Of a stretch of DNA of 64,000 bases, positions 54,286 to 64,000 are shown piece after piece. Each line of letters opens with the position of its first letter. Within the stretch, counting starts at the first letter, position 1. Location of the stretch: NCBI RefSeq assembly GCF_002355375.1, contig NZ_AP017312.1:1753001-1817000 (forward strand). Direction: 5' to 3'. Origin of the DNA: Aneurinibacillus soli (GTDB taxonomy: Bacteria > Bacillota > Bacilli > Aneurinibacillales > Aneurinibacillaceae). The translations under genes and the position numbers were made by a program. The notes under the pieces are model-generated. The model made no database searches and was not told the DNA's origin. It saw only the letters and a program-made list of their open reading frames with translations.

Positions 54286-55425
54286 ATGAAGAAACTAGCT
54301 ATTCTCGGTTCAACTGGATCAATCGGAACGCAGACATTGGATGTAGTGCGCCAGCATCCTGATGAATTCGCGGTCACAGCACTTGCGGCGGGACGCAATG
54401 TTGCTCTCCTAGCTGAGCAGGCATGTGAATTTGTGCCGAAACTCGTATCAGTACAGACGAAAGAGCTGGCAGAACAGCTGCGTGGTCGTATTCCGGACTC
54501 CGTTCGCATCTTGTGGGGGGACGAGGGTGCATTAGACGTTGCCACGCATGCGGAGGCTTCGTTTCTTGTTGCTGCTATGGTGGGAAGCGCAGGGCTTGCG
54601 CCGACGCTAGCGGCGATTGAAGCCGGCAAGACAATCGGACTGGCCAACAAGGAAACGCTTGTGACAGCTGGGCATCTGGTGACCGATCTTGTGCGAAAAC
54701 ACGGCGTTCCGCTGCTCCCGATTGATAGCGAGCATTCGGCGATTTTCCAATGCTTGCAGGGAGAACGGGTGGAGCAGGTTCGCCGCTTGATTCTGACCGC
54801 ATCGGGCGGCTCGTTCCGTGATAAAACACGGGATGAACTGGCAGGTGTCACAGTGGAAGCAGCTCTTTCTCATCCGAACTGGAGTATGGGGGCTAAAATT
54901 ACGATTGATTCGGCAACAATGATGAACAAAGGGCTGGAAATCATTGAGGCGCACTGGCTATTCGGGGTGCCGTACGACAAAATTGAAACGGTGCTGCATA
55001 AAGAAAGCATCATTCACTCCATGGTAGAGTTTACAGACCGTGCAGTGATGGCGCAGCTTGGAACGCCAGACATGCGCATTCCGATTCAATATGCACTTAC
55101 GTACCCGGATCGACTTCCGCTTGAATCAGAGCCGCTTGATTTGATCAAGATGGGTACACTGCATTTTGCCGCCCCGGATTTTGAGCGGTATCCGTGTCTT
55201 GGGTTTGCTTATGAGGCGGGAAGAAAAGGTGGGACAATGCCGGCCGTGCTAAATGCGGCGAATGAAGTGGCTGTTTCTCGCTTCCTTGCGGGAGAGATTC
55301 CATTTCTAGCGATTGAAGACATTATCGCTTCTGTCATGGCGAAGCATCAGGCAATTGCTGCTCCAAGTCTGGATGAGATTGTAGCGACGGATGCGTGGGC
55401 ACGCCGTGCGGCAGAACAGGAGTAG
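54286..55425 (+). CDS. dxr: 1-deoxy-D-xylulose 5-phosphate reductoisomerase
   Basis: 379 residues. Second step of the MEP isoprenoid pathway. NADPH-binding [20 protein letters not shown]; active-site [10 protein letters not shown] and [13 protein letters not shown]. With uppS nearby the region covers several steps toward the wall carrier lipid. Confidence 0.97.
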   Translation: MKKLAILGSTGSIGTQTLDVVRQHPDEFAVTALAAGRNVALLAEQACEFVPKLVSVQTKELAEQLRGRIPDSVRILWGDEGALDVATHAEASFLVAAMVGSAGLAPTLAAIEAGKTIGLANKETLVTAGHLVTDLVRKHGVPLLPIDSEHSAIFQCLQGERVEQVRRLILTASGGSFRDKTRDELAGVTVEAALSHPNWSMGAKITIDSATMMNKGLEIIEAHWLFGVPYDKIETVLHKESIIHSMVEFTDRAVMAQLGTPDMRIPIQYALTYPDRLPLESEPLDLIKMGTLHFAAPDFERYPCLGFAYEAGRKGGTMPAVLNAANEVAVSRFLAGEIPFLAIEDIIASVMAKHQAIAAPSLDEIVATDAWARRAAEQE

Positions 55426-55467
55426 TGGCCTAATGAAGGCCAAACAACCAGGAAAGGTGGAACCCCG

Positions 55468-56706
55468 TTGATAAAGGTTTTAGCCATTGTTCTTGTGTTT
55501 GGATTGCTAGTGTTTATTCATGAACTTGGCCATTTGTTGCTTGCGAAGCGGGCCGGTATTTTGTGTCGAGAGTTCGCGATTGGAATGGGGCCAAAAGTTT
55601 TCTCCTTTGTGCGTGGAGAGACGCGCTACACGCTTCGTCTGCTGCCGATTGGTGGTTTTGTACGCATGGCCGGGGAAGATCCGGAAGTAATCGAGATTCA
55701 GCGCGGTCAGGATGTTGGGCTTGAATTTGACCAGGATGGTCTTGTGACACGTATTGTTCTGACGGATATCCTTCATCATCCGCATGCCACGATTGTGACG
55801 GTGGAGGAAACCGATCTCGAACATAATCTGTTTATTCGTGGTACAGAAGACGGAGAGCCCGTGCGCTATGCTTTGCATCCACAGGCGAAAATTTTGCACA
55901 AAAATGAAGAAACACAGATTGCGCCATATGATCGCCAATTCGGAGGCAAAACAGTCGGACAGCGGGCAGCAGCGATTTTTGCTGGGCCGATGGCGAATTT
56001 CCTGCTGGCATTTGTATTGCTGACAGGTCTTGGTCTGGCGTACGGTATTCCGGCAAATGATCCTGTCATGGGTCGGATGATTCCGGGGCAGGCTGCACAA
56101 AAAGCTGGGCTGCAACAAGGCGATAAAGTCATCTCGATTGACGGAAAAGCAACTCATACATGGAAAGACATTGTACAGGTTGTAAGTGCGTCACCGAACA
56201 AAAAGCTGAATTTTGTCATTGAGCGTGACGGCGGACAGTTCGCCCTGCCGGTAACCCCGGGTACCGATGGGAAAGTTGGCAAAATCGGCGTATATGCACC
56301 TACATCCAAGTCAGTCATTGGAGCAGCCAAGTACGGGGCTGTCACGACGTACGAATTTTCGAAGTTGATTTATACGATGCTTGGTCAGTTATTTACCGGC
56401 CAGGTACCGGTTCAGGAGCTGTCCGGCCCGGTCGGCATCTTTAAGTACACCGGAGATGCGGCCGAGAAAGGCCTGATGATTCTCATCCAGTGGGCGGCAG
56501 CACTCAGTGTGAACCTTGGAATTATGAACCTGCTTCCGCTGCCAGCGCTTGACGGTGGACGCCTTGTATTTATCGGGATTGAAGCGGTACGTGGACGCCC
56601 GATTGATCCAAGGAAGGAAGGTATGGTGCATTTTCTTGGTTTTGCATTTTTAATGGTATTAATTCTTGTCGTGACATGGAACGACATTCAGCGTTTTTTT
56701 AGTTAA
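55468..56706 (+). CDS. rasP: Site-2 metalloprotease RasP (RseP)
   Basis: 412 residues from a TTG at 55468, after GGAAAGGTGG. Cleaves regulatory proteins within the membrane, such as anti-sigma factors. Zinc motif HELGH (His18, Glu19, His22) in the first membrane segment, one PDZ domain (about 195-270), and the LDG motif in LLPLPALDGGRLVF. Confidence 0.97.
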   Translation: MIKVLAIVLVFGLLVFIHELGHLLLAKRAGILCREFAIGMGPKVFSFVRGETRYTLRLLPIGGFVRMAGEDPEVIEIQRGQDVGLEFDQDGLVTRIVLTDILHHPHATIVTVEETDLEHNLFIRGTEDGEPVRYALHPQAKILHKNEETQIAPYDRQFGGKTVGQRAAAIFAGPMANFLLAFVLLTGLGLAYGIPANDPVMGRMIPGQAAQKAGLQQGDKVISIDGKATHTWKDIVQVVSASPNKKLNFVIERDGGQFALPVTPGTDGKVGKIGVYAPTSKSVIGAAKYGAVTTYEFSKLIYTMLGQLFTGQVPVQELSGPVGIFKYTGDAAEKGLMILIQWAAALSVNLGIMNLLPLPALDGGRLVFIGIEAVRGRPIDPRKEGMVHFLGFAFLMVLILVVTWNDIQRFFS

Positions 56707-56742
56707 AGAAGCAAGGGAAGTCGAGTCTGGAGGTCGAATGAG

Positions 56743-58452
56743 TTGAAACAGTCTACATTATTACTCCCAACGCTGCGGGAAGTGCCGGCAGAAGCGGAAA
56801 TCATCAGTCACAAACTGATGGTACGTGCCGGCCTACTCCGCCAGCTTGTATCCGGCGTATATACATACTTGCCGCTCGGATACCGCGTGCTACGCAATGT
56901 GCAGCGAATTGTACGTGAAGAGATGGACCGCGCCGGTGCGCAGGAAATCTCGATGCCAGCGATTCAGCCGGCTGAATTGTGGAAGGAAACTGGACGATGG
57001 GAAGCATACGGTCCGGAATTGATGCGGTTGAAAGATCGTCATGATCGTGACTTTGTACTCGGGCCAACACACGAAGAAGTTGTGACAAGCCTCGTGCGTG
57101 ACAACTTGAATTCGTATAAGAAGCTACCGATCAATCTGTATCAGATTCAGACGAAATACCGCGATGAAGTACGCCCGCGTTTTGGCGTGATTCGCTCCCG
57201 TGAATTCGTGATGAAAGATGCGTACAGTTTCGATACAAGCCGAGAAGGACTGGATGCAAGCTATGACAGCATGTACGGGGCATACTCTCGTATCTTTACA
57301 CGTGCGGGTTTGAATTTCCGTCCGGTTGAAGCAGATGCCGGTGCCATTGGCGGTAAGGGCACGCATGAATTCATGGCGCTGTCAGAGATCGGGGAAGATA
57401 CAATTGCGTATTGCACATCGTGCGATTATGCGGCGAACCTTGAAAAAGCGGAAGTGGTATATAAGCAGGAGGATCGCGTAGCATCAGCAGGCGAACTGGA
57501 AAAAGTACCGACACCAGATGTAAAAACGATCGAGCAGTTAATGAACCATTTCAATTTCGAAGCGCGCAGTTTCATTAAAGCCCTGGTGTTCAAAGCGGAT
57601 GATCGTTTTGTGATTGGGCTTGTGCGCGGTGATCACGAATTGAACGATGTGAAGCTGAAAAATATTGTGGATGCGAATGTACTGGAAATGGCGTCGGAAG
57701 CAGAACTTGCACAGCTCGGTCTACCGCTCGGATTCATCGGACCGTTCAACCTGCCAGATGAGATCGAAGTATATGCTGACTCGCTCGTACAGGATATGAT
57801 CGATGTAATTGCGGGTGCAAATGAAGTGGATATGCATTACCGTAATGTCGTGCCGGGTCGTGACTTTAACGTGAAAGCATATGCGGATCTTCGTAATGTA
57901 GTAGAAGGCGATGAGTGCCCGCGCTGCGGCGGACATATCGCATTTGCACGTGGGATCGAGGTTGGTCATGTCTTTAAACTGGGCACACGCTACAGCGAAA
58001 AGATGGGCGCGAAGTTCCTTGATGTGAATGGGAAAGAGCAGCTGATGGTTATGGGGTGCTATGGAATTGGCGTCTCCCGTACAGCAGCTGCGTGTGTGGA
58101 GCAGAATAATGACGAGAATGGCATCATCTGGCCGTGGGAGATGGCGCCGTTCCACGTTCATGTTGTGCCGGTTAATGTAAAGAATGAGGAGCAAAAGCAG
58201 CTGGCTGAAGACATTTATAGCAAGCTGTGTGAAGCTGGTTATGATGTACTGCTCGATGATCGGGCAGAACGTGCTGGCGTGAAGTTTAAAGATGCGGATC
58301 TGATCGGTCTACCAATCCGGATTACGGTTGGTGCCAAAGCGGGCGAGGGTATTGTCGAATGCAAACTGCGCCGTAGTGGAGAAGGTCAGGATATTCATAT
58401 GGACGAGCTGTTGGCGCACGTTGCACAACTTGCAGGCGAACTGCAGGCATAA
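56743..58452 (+). CDS. proS: Prolyl-tRNA synthetase
   Basis: 569 residues from a TTG at 56743, with GGAGG upstream. A bacterial-type class II enzyme. Motif 2 area [23 protein letters not shown] (written in two parts in the protein), the YbaK-type editing insertion at about 230-390, motif 3 [10 protein letters not shown], and an anticodon-binding C-terminal domain. It follows rasP as in B. subtilis. Confidence 0.97.
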   Translation: MKQSTLLLPTLREVPAEAEIISHKLMVRAGLLRQLVSGVYTYLPLGYRVLRNVQRIVREEMDRAGAQEISMPAIQPAELWKETGRWEAYGPELMRLKDRHDRDFVLGPTHEEVVTSLVRDNLNSYKKLPINLYQIQTKYRDEVRPRFGVIRSREFVMKDAYSFDTSREGLDASYDSMYGAYSRIFTRAGLNFRPVEADAGAIGGKGTHEFMALSEIGEDTIAYCTSCDYAANLEKAEVVYKQEDRVASAGELEKVPTPDVKTIEQLMNHFNFEARSFIKALVFKADDRFVIGLVRGDHELNDVKLKNIVDANVLEMASEAELAQLGLPLGFIGPFNLPDEIEVYADSLVQDMIDVIAGANEVDMHYRNVVPGRDFNVKAYADLRNVVEGDECPRCGGHIAFARGIEVGHVFKLGTRYSEKMGAKFLDVNGKEQLMVMGCYGIGVSRTAAACVEQNNDENGIIWPWEMAPFHVHVVPVNVKNEEQKQLAEDIYSKLCEAGYDVLLDDRAERAGVKFKDADLIGLPIRITVGAKAGEGIVECKLRRSGEGQDIHMDELLAHVAQLAGELQA

Positions 58453-58474
58453 AGGCAGCCACAGGCATCAGGTG

Positions 58475-58512
58475 CGCAGGTACCCCGAGTTGGGTGCCTG
58501 CGTTTACTTTTT
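58475..58512 (+). terminator. Terminator after proS
   Basis: CGCAGGTACCC (58475-58485) and GGGTGCCTGCG (58492-58502) pair over 11 positions with one T-G, followed by TTTACTTTTT. polC begins 20 bases on. Confidence 0.8.
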
Positions 58513-58531
58513 ACGGGAGGGGTGGATAAGT

Positions 58532-61500
58532 ATGGCGACAACGAACAAATCTGTCCAGCGCGAGCGATTCAACATGTTGCTCACTCAGCTGGCGATTCCA
58601 CCTGAATTTGTTGATCAATATTTTTCTGGCGGGCTGCTGGAGAAAGTGGACGTGTATCGCAAGGAGAAAAAATGGCACTTTTCATTTCGGCTTCCAGCCT
58701 GGCTTCCGGTGAATGTGTATCAGGCGTTCCAGACGAAGCTCACCCAGACGTTTCAAGACATTGCAACGATAGATTGCAGTCTTCGCTATGAGGAGCCGGT
58801 GCTGCTGCCTGAGTTTGTCGGGGAATACTGGAAGGTGCTAGTGGACCGAATTGCCCCGCACATTAATTCGACGGCTGCGCATTTGTATACGGCTCCACAT
58901 GAAGTGCGCGATCAGATGATTCAGATTGGTGCACCGAACGAAGTCATATTGGAGAGAATGAAGCAGCGTCGGGTGGAAGACTGGCTTTCTGGCGCAGTCG
59001 AGCAAATAAGTGGCATTCGTCCGTCTGTAGGCTATCATATTGTACAAAACGAGGAGACGCATCAGCAATTCGTCGAGCAACGAGAAGAAGAAGACCGTTC
59101 TCGTGCACTCGAAGCGCTCCTTGAGAAGCAGAAGGAAAAAGATCAGCTCCAGACAGCAGAAACATCCGTGGCAGCTTCCAACGAAATGCTACAGCTTGGC
59201 TACGAAATTAAAGATGATCCGGTACCGATTAGTGAAATTACAGAGGAACAGGGTCGGACGTGCATTCAGGGTCTTATATTCGGATTAGATATACGGGAGC
59301 TGCGCAGCGGGCGTACGCTTTGTACGTTTAACATAACCGACTATACAGACTCACTTCAGGTAAAGATGTTTGCGGGAGATAAAGAAGATGTACCAAAGCT
59401 GAATCTCTTAAAGAACGGCATGTGGATTCGCGTTCGGGGGCCGGTACAGGAAGATACGTATGCGCGTGAGCTTGTCATGACCGCCCGTGATTTGAAACAG
59501 GTTAAGCCTGCGGCATCCCGCATGGATACGGCGGAAGAGAAGCGAGTAGAATTCCATGCGCATACGAATATGAGTGCGATGGATGGCATCGCGTCTGCTG
59601 ACCGCATTGTGAAGCAGGCAGCAGAGTGGGGACATAAGGCGATTGCGATTACAGATCATGCAGTAGCTCAGGCTTTCCCGGAAGCTTTCTCATCCGGGAA
59701 GAAGCATGGGATCAAAGTGCTGTACGGCATCGAAGCGAATGTCGTACCAGATACAGCTGTGATTGTGCACCAACCACAGGAGCGTGAGCTGGCGGATGAT
59801 ACGTATGTTGTATTTGACGTAGAGACAACCGGCTTGTCTGTTGTTAATAATACGATCATTGAGCTTGCCGGTGTGAAGATGAAGAATGGGGAAATTATCG
59901 ATCGTTACGAGACGTTTGTCAATCCGCATGAGCCGATTCCTCTGAACATTCAGCAGCTCACGAACATTACAGATGACATGGTGAAGGATGCACCGGAACT
60001 TGATCAGGCGATTCGGGAGTTTGTTGAATTTGTTGGAGATGCTGTGTTAGTTGCCCATAATGCAAAGTTTGATATGGGTTTCCTGCAGGCCAGCTGCAAG
60101 CAGGTGGGGCTTCCGCCTGTGAACAATCCGTTCCTGGATACGCTGGAACTTGCGCGTTTCCTGTATCCGACGATGCGCAATCACCGTTTGAATACACTTG
60201 CAGATAAGTTTAACGTTAGCCTCGAAAGCCACCACCGGGCTGTAGATGACTCGGAAGCGACTGGATATGTGTTTTTTGTGCTGCTTAAAGAAGTGTTAGA
60301 ACGAAGCATTACGAATCTGGCAGACTTGAACAATCATGTTGGGCTTGATCTGCACAATTCTCGCCCGTTTCATTGCAATATTTATGCGCTGAATGAAGTC
60401 GGAAAGAAAAATTTGTACAAAATCATCTCGCTGTCCCATACCGAGTTTTTGTATAAAACACCACGCATTCCACGGGCGAAGATCAATCAGTATCGGGACG
60501 GGCTGCTCGTTGTTTCAGGGTGCGAGAAAGGCGAGCTGTTTGAAGCGGTGCTGAATAAAAGTCCGGAAGAAGCGGAAAAAGTGGCGCAGTTTTATGATGT
60601 GCTGGAAATTCAGCCGATTGAAATGAATCGCCATTTGATTATGAAGCAGCTGGTTGCCAATGAAGCGGCACTGATGGATGCCAATCGCCGCATTGTCGAG
60701 CTGGGAGAAAAGCTTGAGAAGCCAGTCATTGCGACCGGGAATGTTCACTATGTTCATCCACTTGAGAAGGACTATCGTGAGATTCTGATTAACGGGATTA
60801 CCGGATTTAGTCCGCTAAAAGAGCAATACAAGCCGGACGCGCATTTCCGCACGACGAATGAAATGCTCGAAGAGTTCATGTACCTGGGGGAAGAAAAAGC
60901 GCGAGAAGTCGTCATTACAAATCCGAATGCGATCGTGGACCGCTTCGAAGAGCTGCAAATCATTCCAAAAGATTTGTACACGCCGAAGATCGAAGGGGCC
61001 GATGAGGAAATTCGGTCGATGAGCTATAACAAAGCACGTGAGCTGTACGGAGAGGAAATACCGGAGATTGTAGAGAAGCGGCTCGAAAAAGAGCTGAACA
61101 GCATCATTACTCACGGATTTGCGGTTATTTATCTGATCTCACACAAGCTTGTAAAAAAATCAATTGATGACGGTTATCTCGTCGGAAGCCGGGGGTCTGT
61201 TGGGTCTTCATTCGTAGCGACGATGACGGAGATTACGGAAGTAAATCCACTGCCGCCACATTATCGCTGCCCGAGTTGTAAGCATAATGAATGGTTCCTT
61301 AAAGGGGAGTATGGCTCTGGTTTTGATCTGCCACCAAAAACCTGTCCAGAATGCGGAACTGCTATGCTCGGCGATGGGCACGATATCCCATTCGAAACAT
61401 TCCTCGGATTTAAGGGAGATAAAGTTCCCGATATTGATTTGAATTTCTCCGGGGAATATCAGCCGCAGGCGCATAACTATACGAAAGTGCTGTTTGGCGA

Positions 61501-62848
61501 GGAATATGTATACCGTGCGGGAACGATTGGTACAGTTGCCGAGAAAACAGCATACGGTTTTGTGCGGAAATATGCAGAGGAAAAAGGGCGACAATGGCGA
61601 AATGCTGAGATGGGACGCTTAGCCGCTGGTTGTACCGGCGTTAAGCGGACGACGGGTCAGCATCCAGGGGGCATCATCGTCGTACCTGACTATATGGAAA
61701 TTTACGACTTCTGTCCGATTCAGTTCCCGGCGGATGATCGTGATGCCGAGTGGAAGACGACGCACTACGACTTCCATTCCATTCATGATAATCTCTTAAA
61801 ACTTGATATTCTCGGTCACGATGACCCGACCGTTATCCGCATGCTGCAAGATTTAACGGGACTTGATCCAAAAAACATTCCGGTTGGAGATCCGGAAGTG
61901 ATGAAAATTTTTAGCAGCACCGAAGTGTTAGGCATTACACCGGAGCAGATTGACAGTAAAATCGGTACGCTTGGTATTCCGGAGTTCGGGACGAAATTCG
62001 TCCGTCAGATGCTTGAGGATACTCGCCCATCGACGTTTGCTGAGTTGGTGCAAATCTCAGGTTTGTCACATGGTACGGACGTGTGGCTTAATAATGCACA
62101 AGAGCTTATTCGCAATGGCACGTGTACACTGAAAGACGTAATTGGCTGTCGGGATGACATCATGGTGTATTTAATGTATAAGGGGCTTGAGCCATCATAT
62201 GCATTTAAGATTATGGAATCCGTGCGGAAAGGGAAAGGTCTTACGCCGGAGATGGAAGAAGAGATGAAGAACAACAACGTACCGGACTGGTATATCTGGT
62301 CGTGCAAGCAGATCAAGTACATGTTCCCAAAGGCGCACGCCACTGCGTACGTTCTGATGGCAGTACGAATTGCGTATTTTAAAGTGTATTATCCGATTCA
62401 TTTTTATGCGACATACTTTACGGTTCGTGCCGATGATTTTGATGTGGAGCTTGCTGCGCAGGGAGCAGAAGCGATTCGCGCCCGCATGAAAGAAATCGCC
62501 GAAAAAGGCAATGACGCACAGCCGAAAGAAAAGACGCTATACACAGTGCTTGAGATGTGCCTCGAGATGTGTGAACGCGGCTTCAAGTTCAAAAACATTG
62601 ACTTGTACCGCTCTCATGCGAGCCAGTTTATCATTGACGGAGACAGTCTAATCCCGCCGTTCAATGCACTTGCCGGTGTTGGCACGAGTGCCGCGATTAA
62701 TATTGTGAACGCACGTGAGAACGGAGAGTTTCTTTCTGTGGAAGATCTCCAGCAGCGGGCACGTTGCTCCCGTTCAGTGATTGAGCTATTGCAGCAGCAG
62801 GGTTGCTTAAGCAATTTGCCGGAGACAAATCAGCTGTCTTTGTTCTAG
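58532..62848 (+). CDS. polC: DNA polymerase III PolC
   Basis: 1438 residues from the ATG at 58532, preceded by GGGAGGGGTGG. The replicative polymerase of low-GC Gram-positives. Domains in order: N-terminal region; OB fold (about 240-320); PHP domain split by the exonuclease; proofreading DEDD exonuclease starting VVFDVETTGLSVVNNTIIEL (about 420-590); a zinc-binding CPSCKHNEW...CPEC; polymerase core; and C-terminal helix-hairpin-helix region. Length matches the family. An earlier in-frame start would lie inside proS and is rejected. Confidence 0.98.
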   Translation: MATTNKSVQRERFNMLLTQLAIPPEFVDQYFSGGLLEKVDVYRKEKKWHFSFRLPAWLPVNVYQAFQTKLTQTFQDIATIDCSLRYEEPVLLPEFVGEYWKVLVDRIAPHINSTAAHLYTAPHEVRDQMIQIGAPNEVILERMKQRRVEDWLSGAVEQISGIRPSVGYHIVQNEETHQQFVEQREEEDRSRALEALLEKQKEKDQLQTAETSVAASNEMLQLGYEIKDDPVPISEITEEQGRTCIQGLIFGLDIRELRSGRTLCTFNITDYTDSLQVKMFAGDKEDVPKLNLLKNGMWIRVRGPVQEDTYARELVMTARDLKQVKPAASRMDTAEEKRVEFHAHTNMSAMDGIASADRIVKQAAEWGHKAIAITDHAVAQAFPEAFSSGKKHGIKVLYGIEANVVPDTAVIVHQPQERELADDTYVVFDVETTGLSVVNNTIIELAGVKMKNGEIIDRYETFVNPHEPIPLNIQQLTNITDDMVKDAPELDQAIREFVEFVGDAVLVAHNAKFDMGFLQASCKQVGLPPVNNPFLDTLELARFLYPTMRNHRLNTLADKFNVSLESHHRAVDDSEATGYVFFVLLKEVLERSITNLADLNNHVGLDLHNSRPFHCNIYALNEVGKKNLYKIISLSHTEFLYKTPRIPRAKINQYRDGLLVVSGCEKGELFEAVLNKSPEEAEKVAQFYDVLEIQPIEMNRHLIMKQLVANEAALMDANRRIVELGEKLEKPVIATGNVHYVHPLEKDYREILINGITGFSPLKEQYKPDAHFRTTNEMLEEFMYLGEEKAREVVITNPNAIVDRFEELQIIPKDLYTPKIEGADEEIRSMSYNKARELYGEEIPEIVEKRLEKELNSIITHGFAVIYLISHKLVKKSIDDGYLVGSRGSVGSSFVATMTEITEVNPLPPHYRCPSCKHNEWFLKGEYGSGFDLPPKTCPECGTAMLGDGHDIPFETFLGFKGDKVPDIDLNFSGEYQPQAHNYTKVLFGEEYVYRAGTIGTVAEKTAYGFVRKYAEEKGRQWRNAEMGRLAAGCTGVKRTTGQHPGGIIVVPDYMEIYDFCPIQFPADDRDAEWKTTHYDFHSIHDNLLKLDILGHDDPTVIRMLQDLTGLDPKNIPVGDPEVMKIFSSTEVLGITPEQIDSKIGTLGIPEFGTKFVRQMLEDTRPSTFAELVQISGLSHGTDVWLNNAQELIRNGTCTLKDVIGCRDDIMVYLMYKGLEPSYAFKIMESVRKGKGLTPEMEEEMKNNNVPDWYIWSCKQIKYMFPKAHATAYVLMAVRIAYFKVYYPIHFYATYFTVRADDFDVELAAQGAEAIRARMKEIAEKGNDAQPKEKTLYTVLEMCLEMCERGFKFKNIDLYRSHASQFIIDGDSLIPPFNALAGVGTSAAINIVNARENGEFLSVEDLQQRARCSRSVIELLQQQGCLSNLPETNQLSLF

Positions 62849-62875
62849 TTAGAAATGGAAGCTTTGGCAGAGCGG

Positions 62876-62904
62876 TTGCCTGGGGCAATCGCATATGCTA
62901 TAAT
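62876..62904 (+). promoter_or_regulatory. rimP-nusA promoter
   Basis: TTGCCT (62876-62881) and TATAAT (62899-62904) are exactly 17 bases apart. The start near 62911 gives a leader of about 90 bases containing a terminator. Confidence 0.8.
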
Positions 62905-62943
62905 ATTTTTTGGTAATACTAAGGATACGTATTCAAACGACGC

Positions 62944-62973
62944 AAAGAGTGGGGCAACCCACTCTTTCGTTTT
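62944..62973 (+). terminator. Leader terminator before rimP
   Basis: AAAGAGTGGG (62944-62953) and CCCACTCTTT (62958-62967) pair perfectly across GCAA, followed by CGTTTT. It is about 33 bases after the predicted rimP start point, so it can act on transcripts from polC and on those from the rimP promoter. Confidence 0.85.
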
Positions 62974-63000
62974 AGCTAACATACTAGGAGGTTTGTTTTC

Positions 63001-63459
63001 TTGAGCCAGGATGTCATCGCCGTGACAGAACAGCTTGTCACACCGATTGTTGAAGCAGAAAATCTCGAACTTGTCGATATCGAGTATGTGAAGGAAGGCA
63101 GCAACTGGTTTCTGCGCGTGTATATCGATAAGGAAGACGGCGTGGACATTGAGGATTGCGGCCGCGTGAGTGAGCAACTCAGTAAAAAACTCGATGAGGT
63201 GGACCCGATTCCGGTGGCGTATTTCCTTGAAGTATCCTCTCCGGGAGCGGAACGACCGCTGAAACAAGAGAAAGATTTTGAACGGGCGGTTGGCAAGCAT
63301 GTTCACGTGACGACAACCGAGCCGGTAAACGGCGACACCGTATTTGAAGGTGAATTGATCGCGTACGACGGGATTCAGCTGACTATTAAAGAAGCGAAGG
63401 CAGCTGTGGAAGTTCCGAAAGAGAAAATCGCAAGCGCCCGTTTGGCGATTGTGTTTTAA
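63001..63459 (+). CDS. rimP: Ribosome maturation factor RimP
   Basis: 152 residues from a TTG at 63001, nine bases after AGGAGG. Assists 30S assembly. Family motifs [33 protein letters not shown] and [14 protein letters not shown] are present. It is the first gene of the nusA operon. Confidence 0.97.
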   Translation: MSQDVIAVTEQLVTPIVEAENLELVDIEYVKEGSNWFLRVYIDKEDGVDIEDCGRVSEQLSKKLDEVDPIPVAYFLEVSSPGAERPLKQEKDFERAVGKHVHVTTTEPVNGDTVFEGELIAYDGIQLTIKEAKAAVEVPKEKIASARLAIVF

Positions 63460-63487
63460 GAAGAAGTAAGGAGGATTAGGGATTACA

Positions 63488-64000
63488 ATGAATGCTGAGT
63501 TTATTGAAGCATTGAGTGAGATTGAACGGGAGAAGGGGATTGGCAAAGAGGTGCTGATCGAAGCCATTGAAGCAGCCCTTGTCTCCGGTTATAAGCGGAA
63601 TTTTAATTCCGCACAAAATGTGCGTGTCGATATTAATCGTGAGCTGGGAAACGTTCGTGTATTTGCGCGTAAAACAGTTGTAGATCAAGTGACCGACCCG
63701 CGTTCGCAAATCTCGCTCGATGAAGTGCTTGAGATTGATCAGAACTATGTAGTCGATGACATCATCGACATGGAAGTTACTCCGCGCGACTTTGGACGCA
63801 TTGCAGCACAGACGGCTAAGCAGGTTGTTACACAGCGTATTCGTGAAGCGGAACGAGGTATTATTTACAGCGAGTTTATTGATCGCGAGCAAGATATCGT
63901 AACGGGTATCGTGCAACGCCAGGACGGTCGTTTCTATTATATTGACCTGGGCAAGGTGGAAGCGCTGATGCCGGTTAATGAGAAAATGCCGAACGAGATA
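63488..64000 (+). CDS. nusA: Transcription factor NusA, 5' part
   Basis: 171 codons from the ATG at 63488, after GGAGGATTAGGGATTACA, with the frame open to the end of the window. Begins MNAEFIEALSEIEREKGIGK and EVLIEAIEAALVSGYKRNF, the N-terminal RNA polymerase-binding domain, and enters the S1 domain (IVTGIVQRQDGRFYYIDLG). It modulates pausing and termination. The KH domains lie outside the window. Confidence 0.97.
   Translation, partial: MNAEFIEALSEIEREKGIGKEVLIEAIEAALVSGYKRNFNSAQNVRVDINRELGNVRVFARKTVVDQVTDPRSQISLDEVLEIDQNYVVDDIIDMEVTPRDFGRIAAQTAKQVVTQRIREAERGIIYSEFIDREQDIVTGIVQRQDGRFYYIDLGKVEALMPVNEKMPNEI

Noticed and set aside
53850-54851. 333-codon minus-strand frame opposite cdsA and dxr
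   Set aside because: Antisense shadow with Ser, Pro and Thr-rich sequence and no recognisable fold.

Overview
The window is chromosomal DNA of a motile, spore-forming member of the Bacillales. The gene order, CodY, Sda, two-zinc-ribbon proteins and Gram-positive PolC suggest the Paenibacillaceae side (Aneurinibacillus or Brevibacillus-like). That placement is inferred from gene order and protein character, not from a search. It has three blocks.

(1) Positions 1 to about 7187 are the right-hand end of a prophage: tail genes, a BhlA-type holin and an Amidase_3 endolysin, then an AT-rich cargo segment. The cargo holds a minus-strand pair, a DUF5706/PycTM-like membrane effector followed by a class III nucleotidyl cyclase. 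This is the composition of a Pycsar (cCMP/cUMP) anti-phage system. A second, different cyclase-domain gene with an unrecognised C-terminal domain is transcribed divergently from it, from back-to-back promoters. A zinc-ribbon membrane peptide, an AbrB-like protein and a double-HTH XRE regulator complete the cargo. The prophage ends inside yifB (comM-like Mg-chelatase ATPase); only its C-terminal third follows, so the element is integrated in that gene.

(2) Positions 7668 to about 18871 are host housekeeping genes in the B. subtilis-like order: sda, sucC, sucD, dprA, topA, trmFO, xerC, hslV, hslU, codY. The sda gene is a 42-codon checkpoint gene preceded by three consensus DnaA boxes. From 19012 to 49390 runs the fla/che supercluster: flgB, flgC, fliE-F-G-H-I-J, a MgtE_N protein, fliK, flgD, a TIGR02530-like gene, flgE, swrD/flbD, fliL-M-Y, cheY, fliO/Z-P-Q-R, flhB-A-F-G, cheB-A-W-C-D, a membrane protein, sigD, a DUF342 gene, a conserved small protein and a SwrB-like gene. 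cheB is split by a one-base frame change at a run of six G. An internal terminator lies between flgE and swrD.

(3) Positions 49391 to 64000 carry rpsB, tsf, pyrH, frr, uppS, cdsA, dxr, rasP, proS, polC, rimP and the start of nusA, with hairpin terminators or attenuators between several transcription units. No tRNA, rRNA, CRISPR array or insertion sequence was seen. No stretch longer than 300 bases lacks a gene.
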